From positions 870,501 to 934,500 of the forward strand of contig JAWQEG010000135.1 in NCBI GenBank assembly GCA_033782935.1: a stretch of DNA of 64,000 nt, given 5' to 3'. Made by a program: the position numbers and the translations under genes. The stretch comes from Petrolisthes cinctipes (Eukaryota; Arthropoda; Malacostraca; Decapoda; Porcellanidae). The notes under the pieces were generated by a model that was not told the DNA's origin, made no database searches, and saw only the letters and a list, made by a program, of their open reading frames with translations. Each line of letters starts with the position of its first letter. Within the stretch, counting starts at the first letter, position 1. Positions 43,955-55,735 of the stretch are shown here, one piece after another.

Positions 43955-45370
43955 TTAAGTTATAAAGTTTTTATAGTGCTGTATACATACTGATTCTAAT
44001 ATTCTACGTTTCTTGAAATTGTTGCACTTAATTATCATTTTACTAGAATTCCAATCAATACAGTGGTTGTTGTCATATGCATGGACAAAGTTAGCATTAT
44101 TTGTGTTACAATTCGTCATATCTCGTTTATGTTCTTTCATTCTAACATCTAAAGATCTCCCAGTTTCACCTATATAAACTAAGTCACAGTCTTTGCAAGG
44201 AATTTTGTATACTCCTGCTTGGGGCTGAACAGTGGCATTATTTCTTACAAGAGTAGTTTTGATACTAGAAGTATATTTGAAGGATATGTTTACATCAAGT
44301 TCTCTGCTAACTGACTGAATTTCTTCCAGACTTTTTACATAAGGAAGACATAAATAAGGTTTCTTTTCGGACTGACATTTAGGAACATAGAAGGTTTTCC
44401 TAGCCTTATAATAGGCTTTTCTGAAAAACCAATCAGGATATTTCAAGTTACGAAATATAATCCAAATTTTGTTGTTTTCTACCTCTAAATTTTGGGGGAT
44501 ACACATTCCTAATGCTCTGAGAAACAAGGTAGATATGACAGACATTTTGATAGAATCATTATGATAAGAGAAAAAATGAATGTACATATCACAATGAGTG
44601 TGTTTCCTATAGACAGTGAAAGTAGGGAAGTCATTAATTTTAGTAACCAAAACATCAAGGAAGGGTAGGGACCCATCAATTTCCCATTCCATTTTGAAAT
44701 TGATAGATGGAACCAAGTCATTTAATTTGCAAAAGAATTCTTCAAAATTATTGAGACTGTTGGGCCAAAAGGAGAAAATGTCATCTACATACCTATGCCA
44801 TATTAGATTTGGGGGTGCAATGTTGGATAATAACTCAGTTTCAAAAAATTCCATATACAAATTACTAAGGATGGGGGATAACGGCGACCCCATAGCATTG
44901 CCAAAACGCTGAATGAAGAATTTATCATTAAAAGAAAAAGCATTGGATGAAACACAAAGATTAATTAATTCAAGGAAGGAAGATATTGGCATACCCAAAT
45001 CTAAATCATAGTCTGGCATTTTCCTACTTAGAAATTCTAATACATCGTTAAGTGGCACTTTAGTGAAGAGTGAATCTACATCAAAACTTACCATTTTTCC
45101 ATTAGTCAGGTTTAGAGACTTAATTTTATCATTAAAATGTGAGGAATTTTTAATGTGTGAACTTGAGATGCATCCCACTAATGGTGATAATTTATTGGCT
45201 AAGAATGTTGATAATTTGTAGCTAAATGATCCACAGTACGAAACAATGGGGCGAAGAGGAACACCATTCTTATGTGTTTTGGGTAGACCATATATGTGTG
45301 GAAATTTAGGGTTGACTTGCATGAACCATTTGGCATCGATGTTGGGCACATTATTGAGTAGTTCTTTCAC
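43955..45370 (-). CDS. PLE ORF2, U18, open 471 codons, mosaic
   Basis: Complete motifs. The switch between marker classes falls between residues ~288 and ~316, within about 90 bp. Confidence 0.88.
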   Translation of the reverse strand: MKELLNNVPNIDAKWFMQVNPKFPHIYGLPKTHKNGVPLRPIVSYCGSFSYKLSTFLANKLSPLVGCISSSHIKNSSHFNDKIKSLNLTNGKMVSFDVDSLFTKVPLNDVLEFLSRKMPDYDLDLGMPISSFLELINLCVSSNAFSFNDKFFIQRFGNAMGSPLSPILSNLYMEFFETELLSNIAPPNLIWHRYVDDIFSFWPNSLNNFEEFFCKLNDLVPSINFKMEWEIDGSLPFLDVLVTKINDFPTFTVYRKHTHCDMYIHFFSYHNDSIKMSVISTLFLRALGMCIPQNLEVENNKIWIIFRNLKYPDWFFRKAYYKARKTFYVPKCQSEKKPYLCLPYVKSLEEIQSVSRELDVNISFKYTSSIKTTLVRNNATVQPQAGVYKIPCKDCDLVYIGETGRSLDVRMKEHKRDMTNCNTNNANFVHAYDNNHCIDWNSSKMIIKCNNFKKRRILESVCIQHYKNFIT

Positions 45371-46226
45371 AGTACGGTTGAACCGGGTGGACAGACACTT
45401 TAATTAAGGGAGAAGATCTCAACTTTTCATAAGTGGTGACGTCATTTAATAGATTTAACATCTTTTCTTCGTAGTTAACTTTATCAAGTATCACAACTGA
45501 GTTGCTCTTGTCAGCTTTAGTTATGAAAATAGAGTTGTTTTTTCTTAAATTCTCCAAGGCCAAACGAAACCGCCTAGGAATGGAATCATAGGAGTTAAAA
45601 TGATCCAAAAAGCCATTGATTATAAAACCATTAAGGCACGGGAAATTATGCCTTCCATTAAATACAGACGCAACAAAATCTAGGGCAATATTTCTACCAG
45701 GTTTTAGAGCAAAAGAAAAACCCAGTTGCAACACTTGATTTTCAATTTCCGATAGCACATAGGACGACAAATTCACCACTGAGACCATAACACCACAGTT
45801 GCTCCACTCACTGGCACTGCACAATTCGCTGATGACTCTGTTGCGTCTAATCCTGGTCTTGTTCACTTCATGGTTACACTTGTTACTGGCTGTCTGAAGT
45901 ACGGATTCCAACAAATCATCATGAAGGTGTCCTTTGAGAAGTCGTATGTTACGTCGAAGAAGCCAATACGACTCATCAACTTCTCGTTTTATGCAGGCAA
46001 CACGCTCAAGTAGAGTGGCACGGGCAACATCAGGAAACGGTGTAGTCCTCCATCTAAAGAACGGCAAGAAAGACTTAGGGATGACTTGTTTATGGAGGAA
46101 TTTCAGTTGAAGCTTCTTTTTCTTGTCTGCCGTTAAACACTTCTCGTAACGTCGGAAGCAGGAGGTCAGGAACGGGAAAGTCAGCAGGAAGGAGGAGAAG
46201 AGGTGGTGTCTGATCGTGGGATCCAT
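45351..46226 (-). CDS. PLE ORF1, U18, open 291 codons
   Basis: Open; private LTADKKKKL, which interrupts nothing but adds an acidic residue before KKKK. Confidence 0.8.
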   Translation of the reverse strand: MDPTIRHHLFSSFLLTFPFLTSCFRRYEKCLTADKKKKLQLKFLHKQVIPKSFLPFFRWRTTPFPDVARATLLERVACIKREVDESYWLLRRNIRLLKGHLHDDLLESVLQTASNKCNHEVNKTRIRRNRVISELCSASEWSNCGVMVSVVNLSSYVLSEIENQVLQLGFSFALKPGRNIALDFVASVFNGRHNFPCLNGFIINGFLDHFNSYDSIPRRFRLALENLRKNNSIFITKADKSNSVVILDKVNYEEKMLNLLNDVTTYEKLRSSPLIKVSVHPVQPYCERTTQ

Positions 46227-46307
46227 AATGGAGTGGTAATTCACAATGACGTGAAGAGCAGCATGCTAAGAAAAACCCACTTTTTATAAACAAAAAGGAT
46301 TTAATAT

Positions 46308-46343
46308 GGACGTTTCGGAGGCAACTACCTCCCTCTTCAGCAG
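46308..46343 (-). ncRNA. Hammerhead-like core, U18
   Basis: Intact core. Confidence 0.64.
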
Positions 46344-46549
46344 TACAGAGTTGAATAAAACATGAAAGGAAAATAGGCAGCTGACAGGAGGAGGGAGGGA
46401 CAAGGTGTGTTCCGATGACAGACAACACCTCACCTCACCTCACCCAACCGACCTGACCTGGCCATTTCCTCAGGGATCCGACCCCACATCTGGGAGGGAT
46501 TTGACCACTAGTGCTCTCATTAATGGATCTAGTTTGAGCATACCTTCAT

Positions 46550-47965
46550 TTAAGTTATAAAGTTTTTATAGTGCTGTATACATACTGATTCTAATATTCT
46601 ACGTTTCTTGAAATTGTTGCACTTAATTATCATTTTACTAGAATTCCAATCAATACAGTGGTTGTTGTCATATGCATGGACAAAGTTAGCATTATTTGTG
46701 TTACAATTCGTCATATCTCGTTTATGTTCTTTCATTCTAACATCTAAAGATCTCCCAGTTTCACCTATATAAACTAAGTCACAGTCTTTGCAAGGAATTT
46801 TGTATACTCCTGCTTGGGGCTGAACAGTGGCATTATTTCTTACAAGAGTAGTTTTGATACTAGAAGTATATTTGAAGGATATGTTTACATCAAGTTCTCT
46901 GCTAACTGACTGAATTTCTTCCAGACTTTTTACATAAGGAAGACATAAATAAGGTTTCTTTTCGGACTGACATTTAGGAACATAGAAGGTTTTCCTAGCC
47001 TTATAATAAACTTTTCTGACAAACCAATCAGGATATTTCAAGTTACGAAATATAATCCAAATTTTGTTGTTTTCTACCTCTAAATTTTGAGGGCTACAAA
47101 TTCTTAATGCTCTGAGAAACAAGGTAGATATGACAGACATTTTGATAGAATCATTATGATAAGAGAAAAAATGAATGTACATATCACAATGAGTGTGTTT
47201 CCTATAGACAGTGAAAGTAGGAAAGTCATTAATTTTAGTAACCAAAACATCAAGGAAGGGTAGGGACCCATCAATTTCCCATTCCATTTTGAAATTGATA
47301 GATGGAACCAAGTCATTTAATTTGCAAAAGAATTCTTCAAAATTATTGAGACTGTTGGGCCAAAAGGAGAAAATGTCATCTACATACCTATGCCATATTA
47401 GATTTGGGGGTGCAATGTTGGATAATAACTCAGTTTCAAAAAATTCCATATACAAATTACTAAGGATGGGGGATAACGACGACCCCATAGCATTGCCAAA
47501 ACGCTGAATGAAGAATTTATCATTAAAAGAAAAAGCATTGGATGAAACACAAAGATTAATTAATTCAAGGAAGGAAGATATTGGCATACCCAAATCTAAA
47601 TCATAGTCTGGCATTTTCCTACTTAGAAATTCTAATACATCGTTAAGTGGCACTTTAGTGAAGAGTGAATCTACATCAAAACTTACCATTTTTCCATTAG
47701 TCAGGTTTAGAGACTTAATTTTATCATTAAAATGTGAGGAATTTTTAATGTGTGAACTTGAGATGCATCCCACTAATGGTGATAATTTATTGGCTAAGAA
47801 TGTTGATAATTTGTAGCTAAATGATCCACAGTACGAAACAATGGGGCTAAGAGGAACACCATTCTTATGTGTTTTGGGTAGACCATATATGTGTGGAAGT
47901 TTAGGGTTGACTTGCATGAACCATTTGGCATCGATGTTGGGCACATTATTGAGTAGTTCTTTCAC
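46550..47965 (-). CDS. PLE ORF2, U19, open 471 codons
   Basis: Last open ORF2 in the window. GSSLSP in motif B, PLSPIVS at 38-44, RKVYYK. Confidence 0.88.
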   Translation of the reverse strand: MKELLNNVPNIDAKWFMQVNPKLPHIYGLPKTHKNGVPLSPIVSYCGSFSYKLSTFLANKLSPLVGCISSSHIKNSSHFNDKIKSLNLTNGKMVSFDVDSLFTKVPLNDVLEFLSRKMPDYDLDLGMPISSFLELINLCVSSNAFSFNDKFFIQRFGNAMGSSLSPILSNLYMEFFETELLSNIAPPNLIWHRYVDDIFSFWPNSLNNFEEFFCKLNDLVPSINFKMEWEIDGSLPFLDVLVTKINDFPTFTVYRKHTHCDMYIHFFSYHNDSIKMSVISTLFLRALRICSPQNLEVENNKIWIIFRNLKYPDWFVRKVYYKARKTFYVPKCQSEKKPYLCLPYVKSLEEIQSVSRELDVNISFKYTSSIKTTLVRNNATVQPQAGVYKIPCKDCDLVYIGETGRSLDVRMKEHKRDMTNCNTNNANFVHAYDNNHCIDWNSSKMIIKCNNFKKRRILESVCIQHYKNFIT

Positions 47966-48807
47966 AGTACGGTTGAACCGGGTGGACAGACACTTTAATT
48001 AAGGGAGAAGATCTCAACTTTTCATAAGTGGTGACGTCATTTAATAGATTTAACATCTTTTCTTCGTAGTATCACAACTGAGTTGCTCTTGTCAGCTTTA
48101 GTTATGAAAATGGAGTTGTTTTTTCTTAAATTCTCCAAGGCCAAACGAAACCGCCTAGGAATGGAATCATAGGAGTTAAAATGATCCAAAAAGCCATTGA
48201 TTATAAAACCATTAAGGCACGGGAAATTATGCCTTCCATTAAATACAGACGCAACAAAATCTAGGGCAATATTTCTACCAGGTTTTAGAGCAAAAGAAAA
48301 ACCCAGTTGCAACACTTGATTTTCAATTTCCGATAGCACATAGGACGACAAATTCACCACTGAGCCCATAACACCACAGTTGCTCCACTCACTTGCACTG
48401 CACAATTCGCTGATGACTCTGTTGCGTCTAATCCTGGTCTTGTTCACTTCATGGTTACACTTGTTACTGGCTGTCTGAAGTACGGATTCCAACAAATCAT
48501 CATGAAGGTGTCCTTTGAGAAGTCGTATGTTACGTCGAAGAAGCCAATACGACTCATCAACTTCTCGTTTTATGCAGGCAACACGCTCAAGTAGAGTGGC
48601 ACGGGCAACATCAGGAAACGGTGTAGTCCTCCATCTAAAGAACGGCAAGAAAGACTTAGGGATGACTTGTTTATGGAGGAATTTCAGTTGAAGCTTCTTT
48701 TTCTTGACTGCCGTTAAACACTTCTCGTAACGTCGGAAGCAGGAGGTCAGGAACGGGAAAGTCAGCAGGAAGGAGGAGAAGAGGTGGTGTCTGATCGTGG
48801 GATCCAT
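47946..48807 (-). pseudogene. PLE ORF1, U19, 14-bp deletion
   Basis: TTAACTTTATCAAG is missing near 48070 (plus strand), removing codons right after the RT1 block and ending the frame at 48037. Confidence 0.88.
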
Positions 48808-48888
48808 AATGGAGTGGTAACTCACAATGACGTGAAGAGCAGCATGCTAAGAAAAACCCACTTTTTATAGACAAAAAGAATTTAATAT

Positions 48889-48924
48889 GGACGGTTCGGA
48901 GGCAACTACCTCCCTCTTCAGCAG
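48889..48924 (-). ncRNA. Hammerhead-like core, U19, GAAAC mutated
   Basis: GAACC variant; fifth and last such copy. Confidence 0.56.
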
Positions 48925-49130
48925 TACAGAGTTGAATAAAACATGAAAGGAAAATAGGCAGCTGACAGGAGGAGGGAGGGACAAGGTGTGTTCTGATGAC
49001 AGACAACACCTCACCTCACCTCACCCAACCGACCTGACCTGGCCATTTCCTCAGGGATCCGACCCCACATCTGGGAGGGATTTGACCACTAGTGCTCTCA
49101 TTAATGGATCTAGTTTGAGCATACCTTCAT

Positions 49131-50546
49131 TTAAGTTATAAAGTTTTTATAGTGCTGTATACATACTGATTCTAATATTCTACGTTTCTTGAAATTGTTG
49201 CACTTAATTATCATTTTACTAGAATTCCAATCAATACAGTGGTTGTTGTCATATGCATGGACAAAGTTAGCATTATTTGTGTTACAATTCGTCATATCTC
49301 GTTTATGTTCTTTCATTCTAACATCTAAAGATCTCCCAGTTTCACCTATATAAACTAAGTCACAGTCTTTGAAAGGAATTTTGTATACTCCTGCTTGGGG
49401 CTGAACAGTGGCATTATTTCTTACAAGAGTAGTTTTGATACTAGAAGTATATTTGAAGGATATGTTTACATCAAGTTCTCTGCTAACTGACTGAATTTCT
49501 TCCAGACTTTTTACATAAGGAAGACATAAATAAGGTTTCTTTTCGGACTGACATTTAGGAACATAGAAGGTTTTCCTAGCCTTATAATAAACTTTTCTGA
49601 CAAACCAATCAGGATATTTCAAGTTACGAAATATAATCCAAATTTTGTTGTTTTCTACCTCTAAATTTTGAGGGCTACAAATTCTTAATGCTCTGAGAAA
49701 CAAGGTAGATATGACAGACATTTTGATAGAATCATTATGATAAGAGAAAAAATGAATGTACATATCACAATGAGTGTGTTTCCTATAGACAGTGAAAGTA
49801 GGGAAGTCATTAATTTTAGTAACCAAAACATCAAGGAAGGGTAGGGACCCATCAATTTCCCATTCCATTTTGAAATTGATAGATGGAACCAAGTCATTTA
49901 ATTTGCAAAAGAATTCTTCAAAATTATTGAGACTGTTGGGCCAAAAGGAGAAAATGTCATCTACATACCTATGCCATATTAGATTTGGGGGTGCAATGTT
50001 GGATAATAACTCAGTTTCAAAAAATTCCATATACAAATTACTAAGGATGGGGGATAACGGCGACCCCATAGCATTGCCAAAACGCTGAATGAAGAATTTA
50101 TCATTAAAAGAAAAAGCATTGGATGAAACACAAAGATTAATTAATTCAAGGAAGGAAGATATTGGCATACCCAAATCTAAATCATAGTCTGGCATTTTCC
50201 TACTTAGAAATTCTTATACATCGTTAAGCGGCACTTTAGTGAAGAGTGAATCTACATCAAAACTTACCATTTTTCCATTAGTGAGGTTAAGAGACTTAAT
50301 TTTATCATTAAAATGTGAGGAATTTTTAATGTGTGAACTTGAGATGCATCCCACTAATGGTGATAATTTATTGGCTAAGAATGTTGATAATTTGTAGCTA
50401 AATGATCCACAGTACGAAACAATGGGGCTAAGAGGAACACCATTCTTATGTGTTTTGGGTAGACCATATATGTGTGGAAGTTTAGGGTTGACTTGCATGA
50501 ACCATTTGGCATCGATGTTGGGCACATTATTGAGTAGTTCTTTCAC
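49131..50546 (-). pseudogene. PLE ORF2, U20, one nonsense codon
   Basis: Leu to TAA at 50214-50216 (PLNDV then stop). The first Cys of the nuclease C-x2-C is Phe (IPFKDC). Confidence 0.9.
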
Positions 50547-51402
50547 AGTACGGTTGAACCGGGTGGACAGACACTTTAATTAAGGGAGAAGATCTCAACT
50601 TTTCATAAGTGGTGACGTCACTTAATAGATTTAACATCTTTTCTTCGTAGTTAACTTTATCAAGTATCACAACTGAGTTGCTCTTGTCAGCTTTAGTTAT
50701 GAAAATGGAGTTGTTTTTTCTTAAATTCTCCAAGGCCAAACGAAACCGCCTAGGAATGGAATCATAGGAGTTAAAATGATCCAAAAAGCCATTGATTATA
50801 AAACCATTAAGGCACGGGAAATTATGCCTTCCATTAAATACAGACGCAACAAAATCTAGGGCAATATTTCTACCAGGTTTTAGAGCAAAAGAAAAACCCA
50901 GTTGCAACACTTGATTTTCAATTTCCGATAGCACATAGGACGACAAATTCACCACTGAGCCCATAACACCACAGTTGCTCCACTCACTGGCACTGCACAA
51001 TTCGCTGATGACTCTGTTGCGTCTAATCCTGGTCTTGTTCACTTCATGGATACACTTGTTACTAGCTGTCTGAAGTACGGATTCCAACAAATCATCATGA
51101 AGGTGTCCTTTGAGAAGTCGTATGTTACGTCGAAGAAGCCAATACGACTCATCAACTTCTCGTTTTATGCAGGCAACACGCTCAAGTAGAGTGGCACGGG
51201 CAACATCAGGAAACGGTGTAGTCCTCCATCTAAAGAACGGCAAGAAAGACTTAGGGATGACTTGTTTATGGAGGAATTTCAGTTGAAGCTTCTTTTTCTT
51301 GACTGCCGTTAAACACTTCTCGTAACGTCGGAAGCAGGAGGTCAGGAACGGGAAAGTCAGCAGGAAGGAGGAGAAGAGGTGGTGTCTGATCGTGGGATCC
51401 AT
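50527..51402 (-). CDS. PLE ORF1, U20, open 291 codons
   Basis: Open; NKCIHEVNK and LLSDVTTY mark this and U22. Confidence 0.8.
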   Translation of the reverse strand: MDPTIRHHLFSSFLLTFPFLTSCFRRYEKCLTAVKKKKLQLKFLHKQVIPKSFLPFFRWRTTPFPDVARATLLERVACIKREVDESYWLLRRNIRLLKGHLHDDLLESVLQTASNKCIHEVNKTRIRRNRVISELCSASEWSNCGVMGSVVNLSSYVLSEIENQVLQLGFSFALKPGRNIALDFVASVFNGRHNFPCLNGFIINGFLDHFNSYDSIPRRFRLALENLRKNNSIFITKADKSNSVVILDKVNYEEKMLNLLSDVTTYEKLRSSPLIKVSVHPVQPYCERTTQ

Positions 51403-51483
51403 AATGGAGTGGTAATTCACAATGACGTGAAGAGCAGCATGCTAAGAAAAACCCACTTTTTATAGACAAAAAGCATTTAATAT

Positions 51484-51519
51484 GGACGTTTCGGAGGCAA
51501 CTACCTCCCTCTTCAGCAG
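51484..51519 (-). ncRNA. Hammerhead-like core, U20
   Basis: Intact core. Confidence 0.64.
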
Positions 51520-51724
51520 TACAGAGTTGAATGAAACATGAAAGGAAAATAGGCAGCTGACAGGAGGAGGGAGGGACAAGGTGTGTTCTGATGACAGACA
51601 ACACCTCACCTCACCTCACCCAACCGACCTGACCTGGCCATTCCTCAGGGATCCGACTCCACATCTGGGAGGGATTTGACCACTAGTGCTCTCATTAATG
51701 GATCTAGTTTGAGCATACCTTCAT

Positions 51725-53140
51725 TTAAGTTATAAAGTTTTTATAGTGCTGTATACATACTGATTCTAATATTCTACGTTTCTTGAAATTGTTGCACTTA
51801 ATTATCATTTTACTAGAATTCCAATCAATACAGTGGTTGTTGTCATATGCATGGACAAAGTTAGCATTATTTGTGTTACAATTCGTCATATCTCGTTTAT
51901 GTTCTTTCATTCTAACATCTAACGATCTCCCAGTTTCACCAATATAAACTAAGTCACAGTCTTTGCAAGGAATTTTGTATACTCCTGCTTGGGGCGGAAC
52001 GGTGGCATTATTTCTTACAAGAGTAGTTTTGATACTAGAAGTATATTTGAAGGATATGTTTACATCAAGTTCTCTGCTAACTGACTGAATTTCTTCCAGA
52101 CTTTTTACATAAGGAAGACATAAATAAGGTTTCTTTTCGGACTGACATTTAGGAACATAGAAGGTTTTCCTAGCCTTATAATAAGCTTTTCTGATAAACC
52201 AATCAGGATATTTCAAGTTACGAAATATAATCCAAATTTTGTTGTTTTCTAACTCTAAATTTTGGGGGCTACAAATTCTTAATGCTCTGAGAAACAAGGT
52301 AGATATGACAGACATTTTGATAGAATCATTGTGATAAGAGAAAAAATGAATGTACATATCACAATGAGTGTGTTTCCTATAGACAGTGAAAGTAGGGAAG
52401 TCATTAATTTTAGTAACCAAAACATCAAGGAAGGGTAGGGACCCATCAATTTCCCATTCCATTTTGAAATTGATAGATGGAACCAAGTCATTTAATTTGC
52501 AAAAGAAATCTTCAAAATTATTGAGACTGTTGGGCCAAAAGGAGAAAATGTCATCTACATACCTATGCCATATTAGATTTGGGGGTGCAATGTTGGATAA
52601 TAACTCAGTTTCAAAAAAATCCATATACAAATTACTAAGGATGGGGGATAACGGCGACCCCATAGCATTGCCAAAACGCTGAATGAAGAATTTATCATTA
52701 AAAGAAAAAGCATTGGATGAAACACAAAGATTAATTAATTCATGGAAGGAAGATATTGGCATACCCAAATCTAAATCTTAGTCTGGCATTTTCCTACTTA
52801 GAAATTCTAATACATCGTTAAGTGGCACTTTAGTGAAGAGTGAATCTACATCAAAACTTACCATTTTTCCATTAGTCAGGTTTAGAGACTTAATTTTATC
52901 ATTAAAATGTGAGGAATTTTTAATGTGTGAACTTGAGATGCATCCCACTAATGGTGATAATTTATTGGCTAAGAATGTTGATAATTTGTAGCTAAATGAT
53001 CCACAGTACGAAACAATGGGGCTAAGAGGAACACCATTCTTATGTGTTTTGGGTAGACCATATATGTGTGGAAGTTTAGGGTTGACTTGCATGAACCATT
53101 TGGCATCGATGTTGGGCACATTATTGAGTAGTTCTTTCAC
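51725..53140 (-). pseudogene. PLE ORF2, U21, one nonsense codon
   Basis: Tyr to TAA at 52778-52780 (MPD then stop). SSFHEL class, with LYMDFF and VPPQAGV markers. Confidence 0.9.
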
Positions 53141-53997
53141 AGTATGGTTGAACCGGGTGGACAGACACTTTAATTAAGGGAGAAGATCTCAACTTTTCAT
53201 AAGTGGTGACGTCACTTAATAGATTTAACATCTTTTCTTCGTAGTTAACTTTATCAAGTATCACAACTGAGTTGCTCTTGTCAGCTTTAGTTATGAAAAT
53301 GGAGTTGTTTTTTTCTTAAATTCTCCAAGGCCAAACGAAACCGCCTAGGAATGGAATCATAGGAGTTAAAATGATCCAAAAAGCCATTGATTATAAAACC
53401 ATTAAGGCACGGGAAATTATGCCTTCCATTAAATACAGACGCAACAAAATCTAGGGCAATATTTCTACCAGGTTTTAGAGCAAAAGAAAAACCCAGTTGC
53501 AACACTTGATTTTCAATTTCCGATAGCACATAGGACGACAAATTCACCACTGAGCCCATAACACCACAGTTGCTCCACTCACTGGCACTGCACAATTCGC
53601 TGATGACTCTGTTGCGTCTAATCCTGGTCTTGTTCACTTCATGGATACACTTGTTACTAGCTGTCTGAAGTACGGATTCCAACAAATCATCATGAAGGTG
53701 TCCTTTGAGAAGTCGTATGTTACGTCGAAGAAGCCAATACGACTCATCAACTTCTCGTTTTATGCAGGCAACACGCTCAAGTAGAGTGGCACGGGCAACA
53801 TCAGGAAACGGTGTAGTCCTCCATCTAAAGAACGGCAAGAAAGACTTAGGGATGACTTGTTTATGGAGGAATTTCAGTTGAAGCTTCTTTTTCTTGACTG
53901 CCGTTAAACACTTCTCGTAACGTCGGAAGCAGGAGGTCAGGAACGGGAAAGTCAGCAGGAAGGAGGAGAAGAGGTGGTGTCTGATCGTGGGATCCAT
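53121..53997 (-). pseudogene. PLE ORF1, U21, frameshifted
   Basis: One extra T in a T-run near 53310 shifts the frame just before RT1, ending in LRKKQLHFHN at 53287, so RT1 is lost. Confidence 0.88.
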
Positions 53998-54078
53998 AAT
54001 GGAGTGGTAATTCACAATGACGTGAAGAGCAGCATGCTAAGAAAAACCCACTTTTTATAGACAAAAAGCATTTAATAT

Positions 54079-54114
54079 GGACGTTTCGGAGGCAACTACC
54101 TCCCTCTTCAGCAG
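54079..54114 (-). ncRNA. Hammerhead-like core, U21
   Basis: Intact core. Confidence 0.64.
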
Positions 54115-54319
54115 TACAGAGTTGAATGAAACATGAAAGGAAAATAGGCAGCTGACAGGAGGAGGGAGGGACAAGGTGTGTTCTGATGACAGACAACACC
54201 TCACCTCACCTCACCCAACCGACCTGACCTGGCCATTCCTCAGGGATCCGACTCCACATCTGGGAGGGATTTGACCACTAGTGCTCTCATTAATGGATCT
54301 AGTTTGAGCATACCTTCAT

Positions 54320-55735
54320 TTAAGTTATAAAGTTTTTATAGTGCTGTATACATACTGATTCTAATATTCTACGTTTCTTGAAATTGTTGCACTTAATTAT
54401 CATTTTACTAGAATTCCAATCAATACAGTGGTTGTTGTCATATGCATGGACAAAGTTAGCATTATTTGTGTTACAATTCGTCATATCTCGTTTATGTTCT
54501 TTCATTCTAACATCTAAAGATCTCCCAGTTTCACCTATATAAACTAAGTCACAGTCTTTGAAAGGAATTTTGTATACTCCTGCTTGGGGCTGAACAGTGG
54601 CATTATTTCTTACAAGAGTAGTTTTGATACTAGAAGTATATTTGAAGGATATGTTTACATCAAGTTCTCTGCTAACTGACTGAATTTCTTCCAGACTTTT
54701 TACATAAGGAAGACATAAATAAGGTTTCTTTTCGGACTGACATTTAGGAACATAGAAGGTTTTCCTAGCCTTATAATAAACTTTTCTGACAAACCAATCA
54801 GGATATTTCAAGTTACGAAATATAATCCAAATTTTGTTGTTTTCTACCTCTAAATTTTGAGGGCTACAAATTCTTAATGCTCTGAGAAACAAGGTAGATA
54901 TGACAGACATTTTGATAGAATCATTATGATAAGAGAAAAAATGAATGTACATATCACAATGAGTGTGTTTCCTATAGACAGTGAAAGTAGGGAAGTCATT
55001 AATTTTAGTAACCAAAACATCAAGGAAGGGTAGGGACCCATCAATTTCCCATTCCATTTTGAAATTGATAGATGGAACCAAGTCATTTAATTTGCAAAAG
55101 AATTCTTCAAAATTATTGAGACTGTTGGGCCAAAAGGAGAAAATGTCATCTACATACCTATGCCATATTAGATTTGGGGGTGCAATGTTGGATAATAACT
55201 CAGTTTCAAAAAATTCCATATACAAATTACTAAGGATGGGGGATAACGGCGACCCCATAGCATTGCCAAAACGCTGAATGAAGAATTTATCATTAAAAGA
55301 AAAAGCATTGGATGAAACACAAAGATTAATTAATTCAAGGAAGGAAGATATTGGCATACCCAAATCTAAATCATAGTCTGGCATTTTCCTACTTAGAAAT
55401 TCTTATACATCGTTAAGCGGCACTTTAGTGAAGAGTGAATCTACATCAAAACTTACCATTTTTCCATTAGTGAGGTTAAGAGACTTAATTTTATCATTAA
55501 AATGTGAGGAATTTTTAATGTGTGAACTTGAGATGCATCCCACTAATGGTGATAATTTATTGGCTAAGAATGTTGATAATTTGTAGCTAAATGATCCACA
55601 GTACGAAACAATGGGGCTAAGAGGAACACCATTCTTATGTGTTTTGGGTAGACCATATATGTGTGGAAGTTTAGGGTTGACTTGCATGAACCATTTGGCA
55701 TCGATGTTGGGCACATTATTGAGTAGTTCTTTCAC
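54320..55735 (-). pseudogene. PLE ORF2, U22, one nonsense codon
   Basis: TAA at 55403-55405 and IPFKDC, exactly as in U20. Confidence 0.9.

Larger units (their letters stand above)
41380..43973 (-). mobile_element. PLE unit U17 (2,594 bp)
   Basis: Belongs with U11-U13 by ORF2 and with U13/U18 by ORF1, although U14-U16 lie between. The intergenic block is 43633-43954. Confidence 0.95.
43974..46568 (-). mobile_element. PLE unit U18 (2,595 bp), mosaic
   Basis: Combines ALGMCIPQN (U11-U13, U17) with WFFRKAY (U15, U16) in ORF2 and the U11-type intergenic block (46227-46549, extra T). Confidence 0.95.
46569..49149 (-). mobile_element. PLE unit U19 (2,581 bp)
   Basis: Short because of a 14-bp deletion in ORF1. 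The intergenic block 48808-49130 mixes the extra T and GAATAAAAC of U11/U18 with the GAACC hammerhead of U10. Confidence 0.95.
49150..51743 (-). mobile_element. PLE unit U20 (2,594 bp), first half of dimer copy 1
   Basis: Matches U22 in every translated segment at an offset of 5,189 bp. The intergenic block is 51403-51724. Confidence 0.95.
51744..54338 (-). mobile_element. PLE unit U21 (2,595 bp), second half of dimer copy 1
   Basis: Matches U23 at 5,189 bp. The extra base is in a T-run in ORF1. The intergenic block is 53998-54319. Confidence 0.95.
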
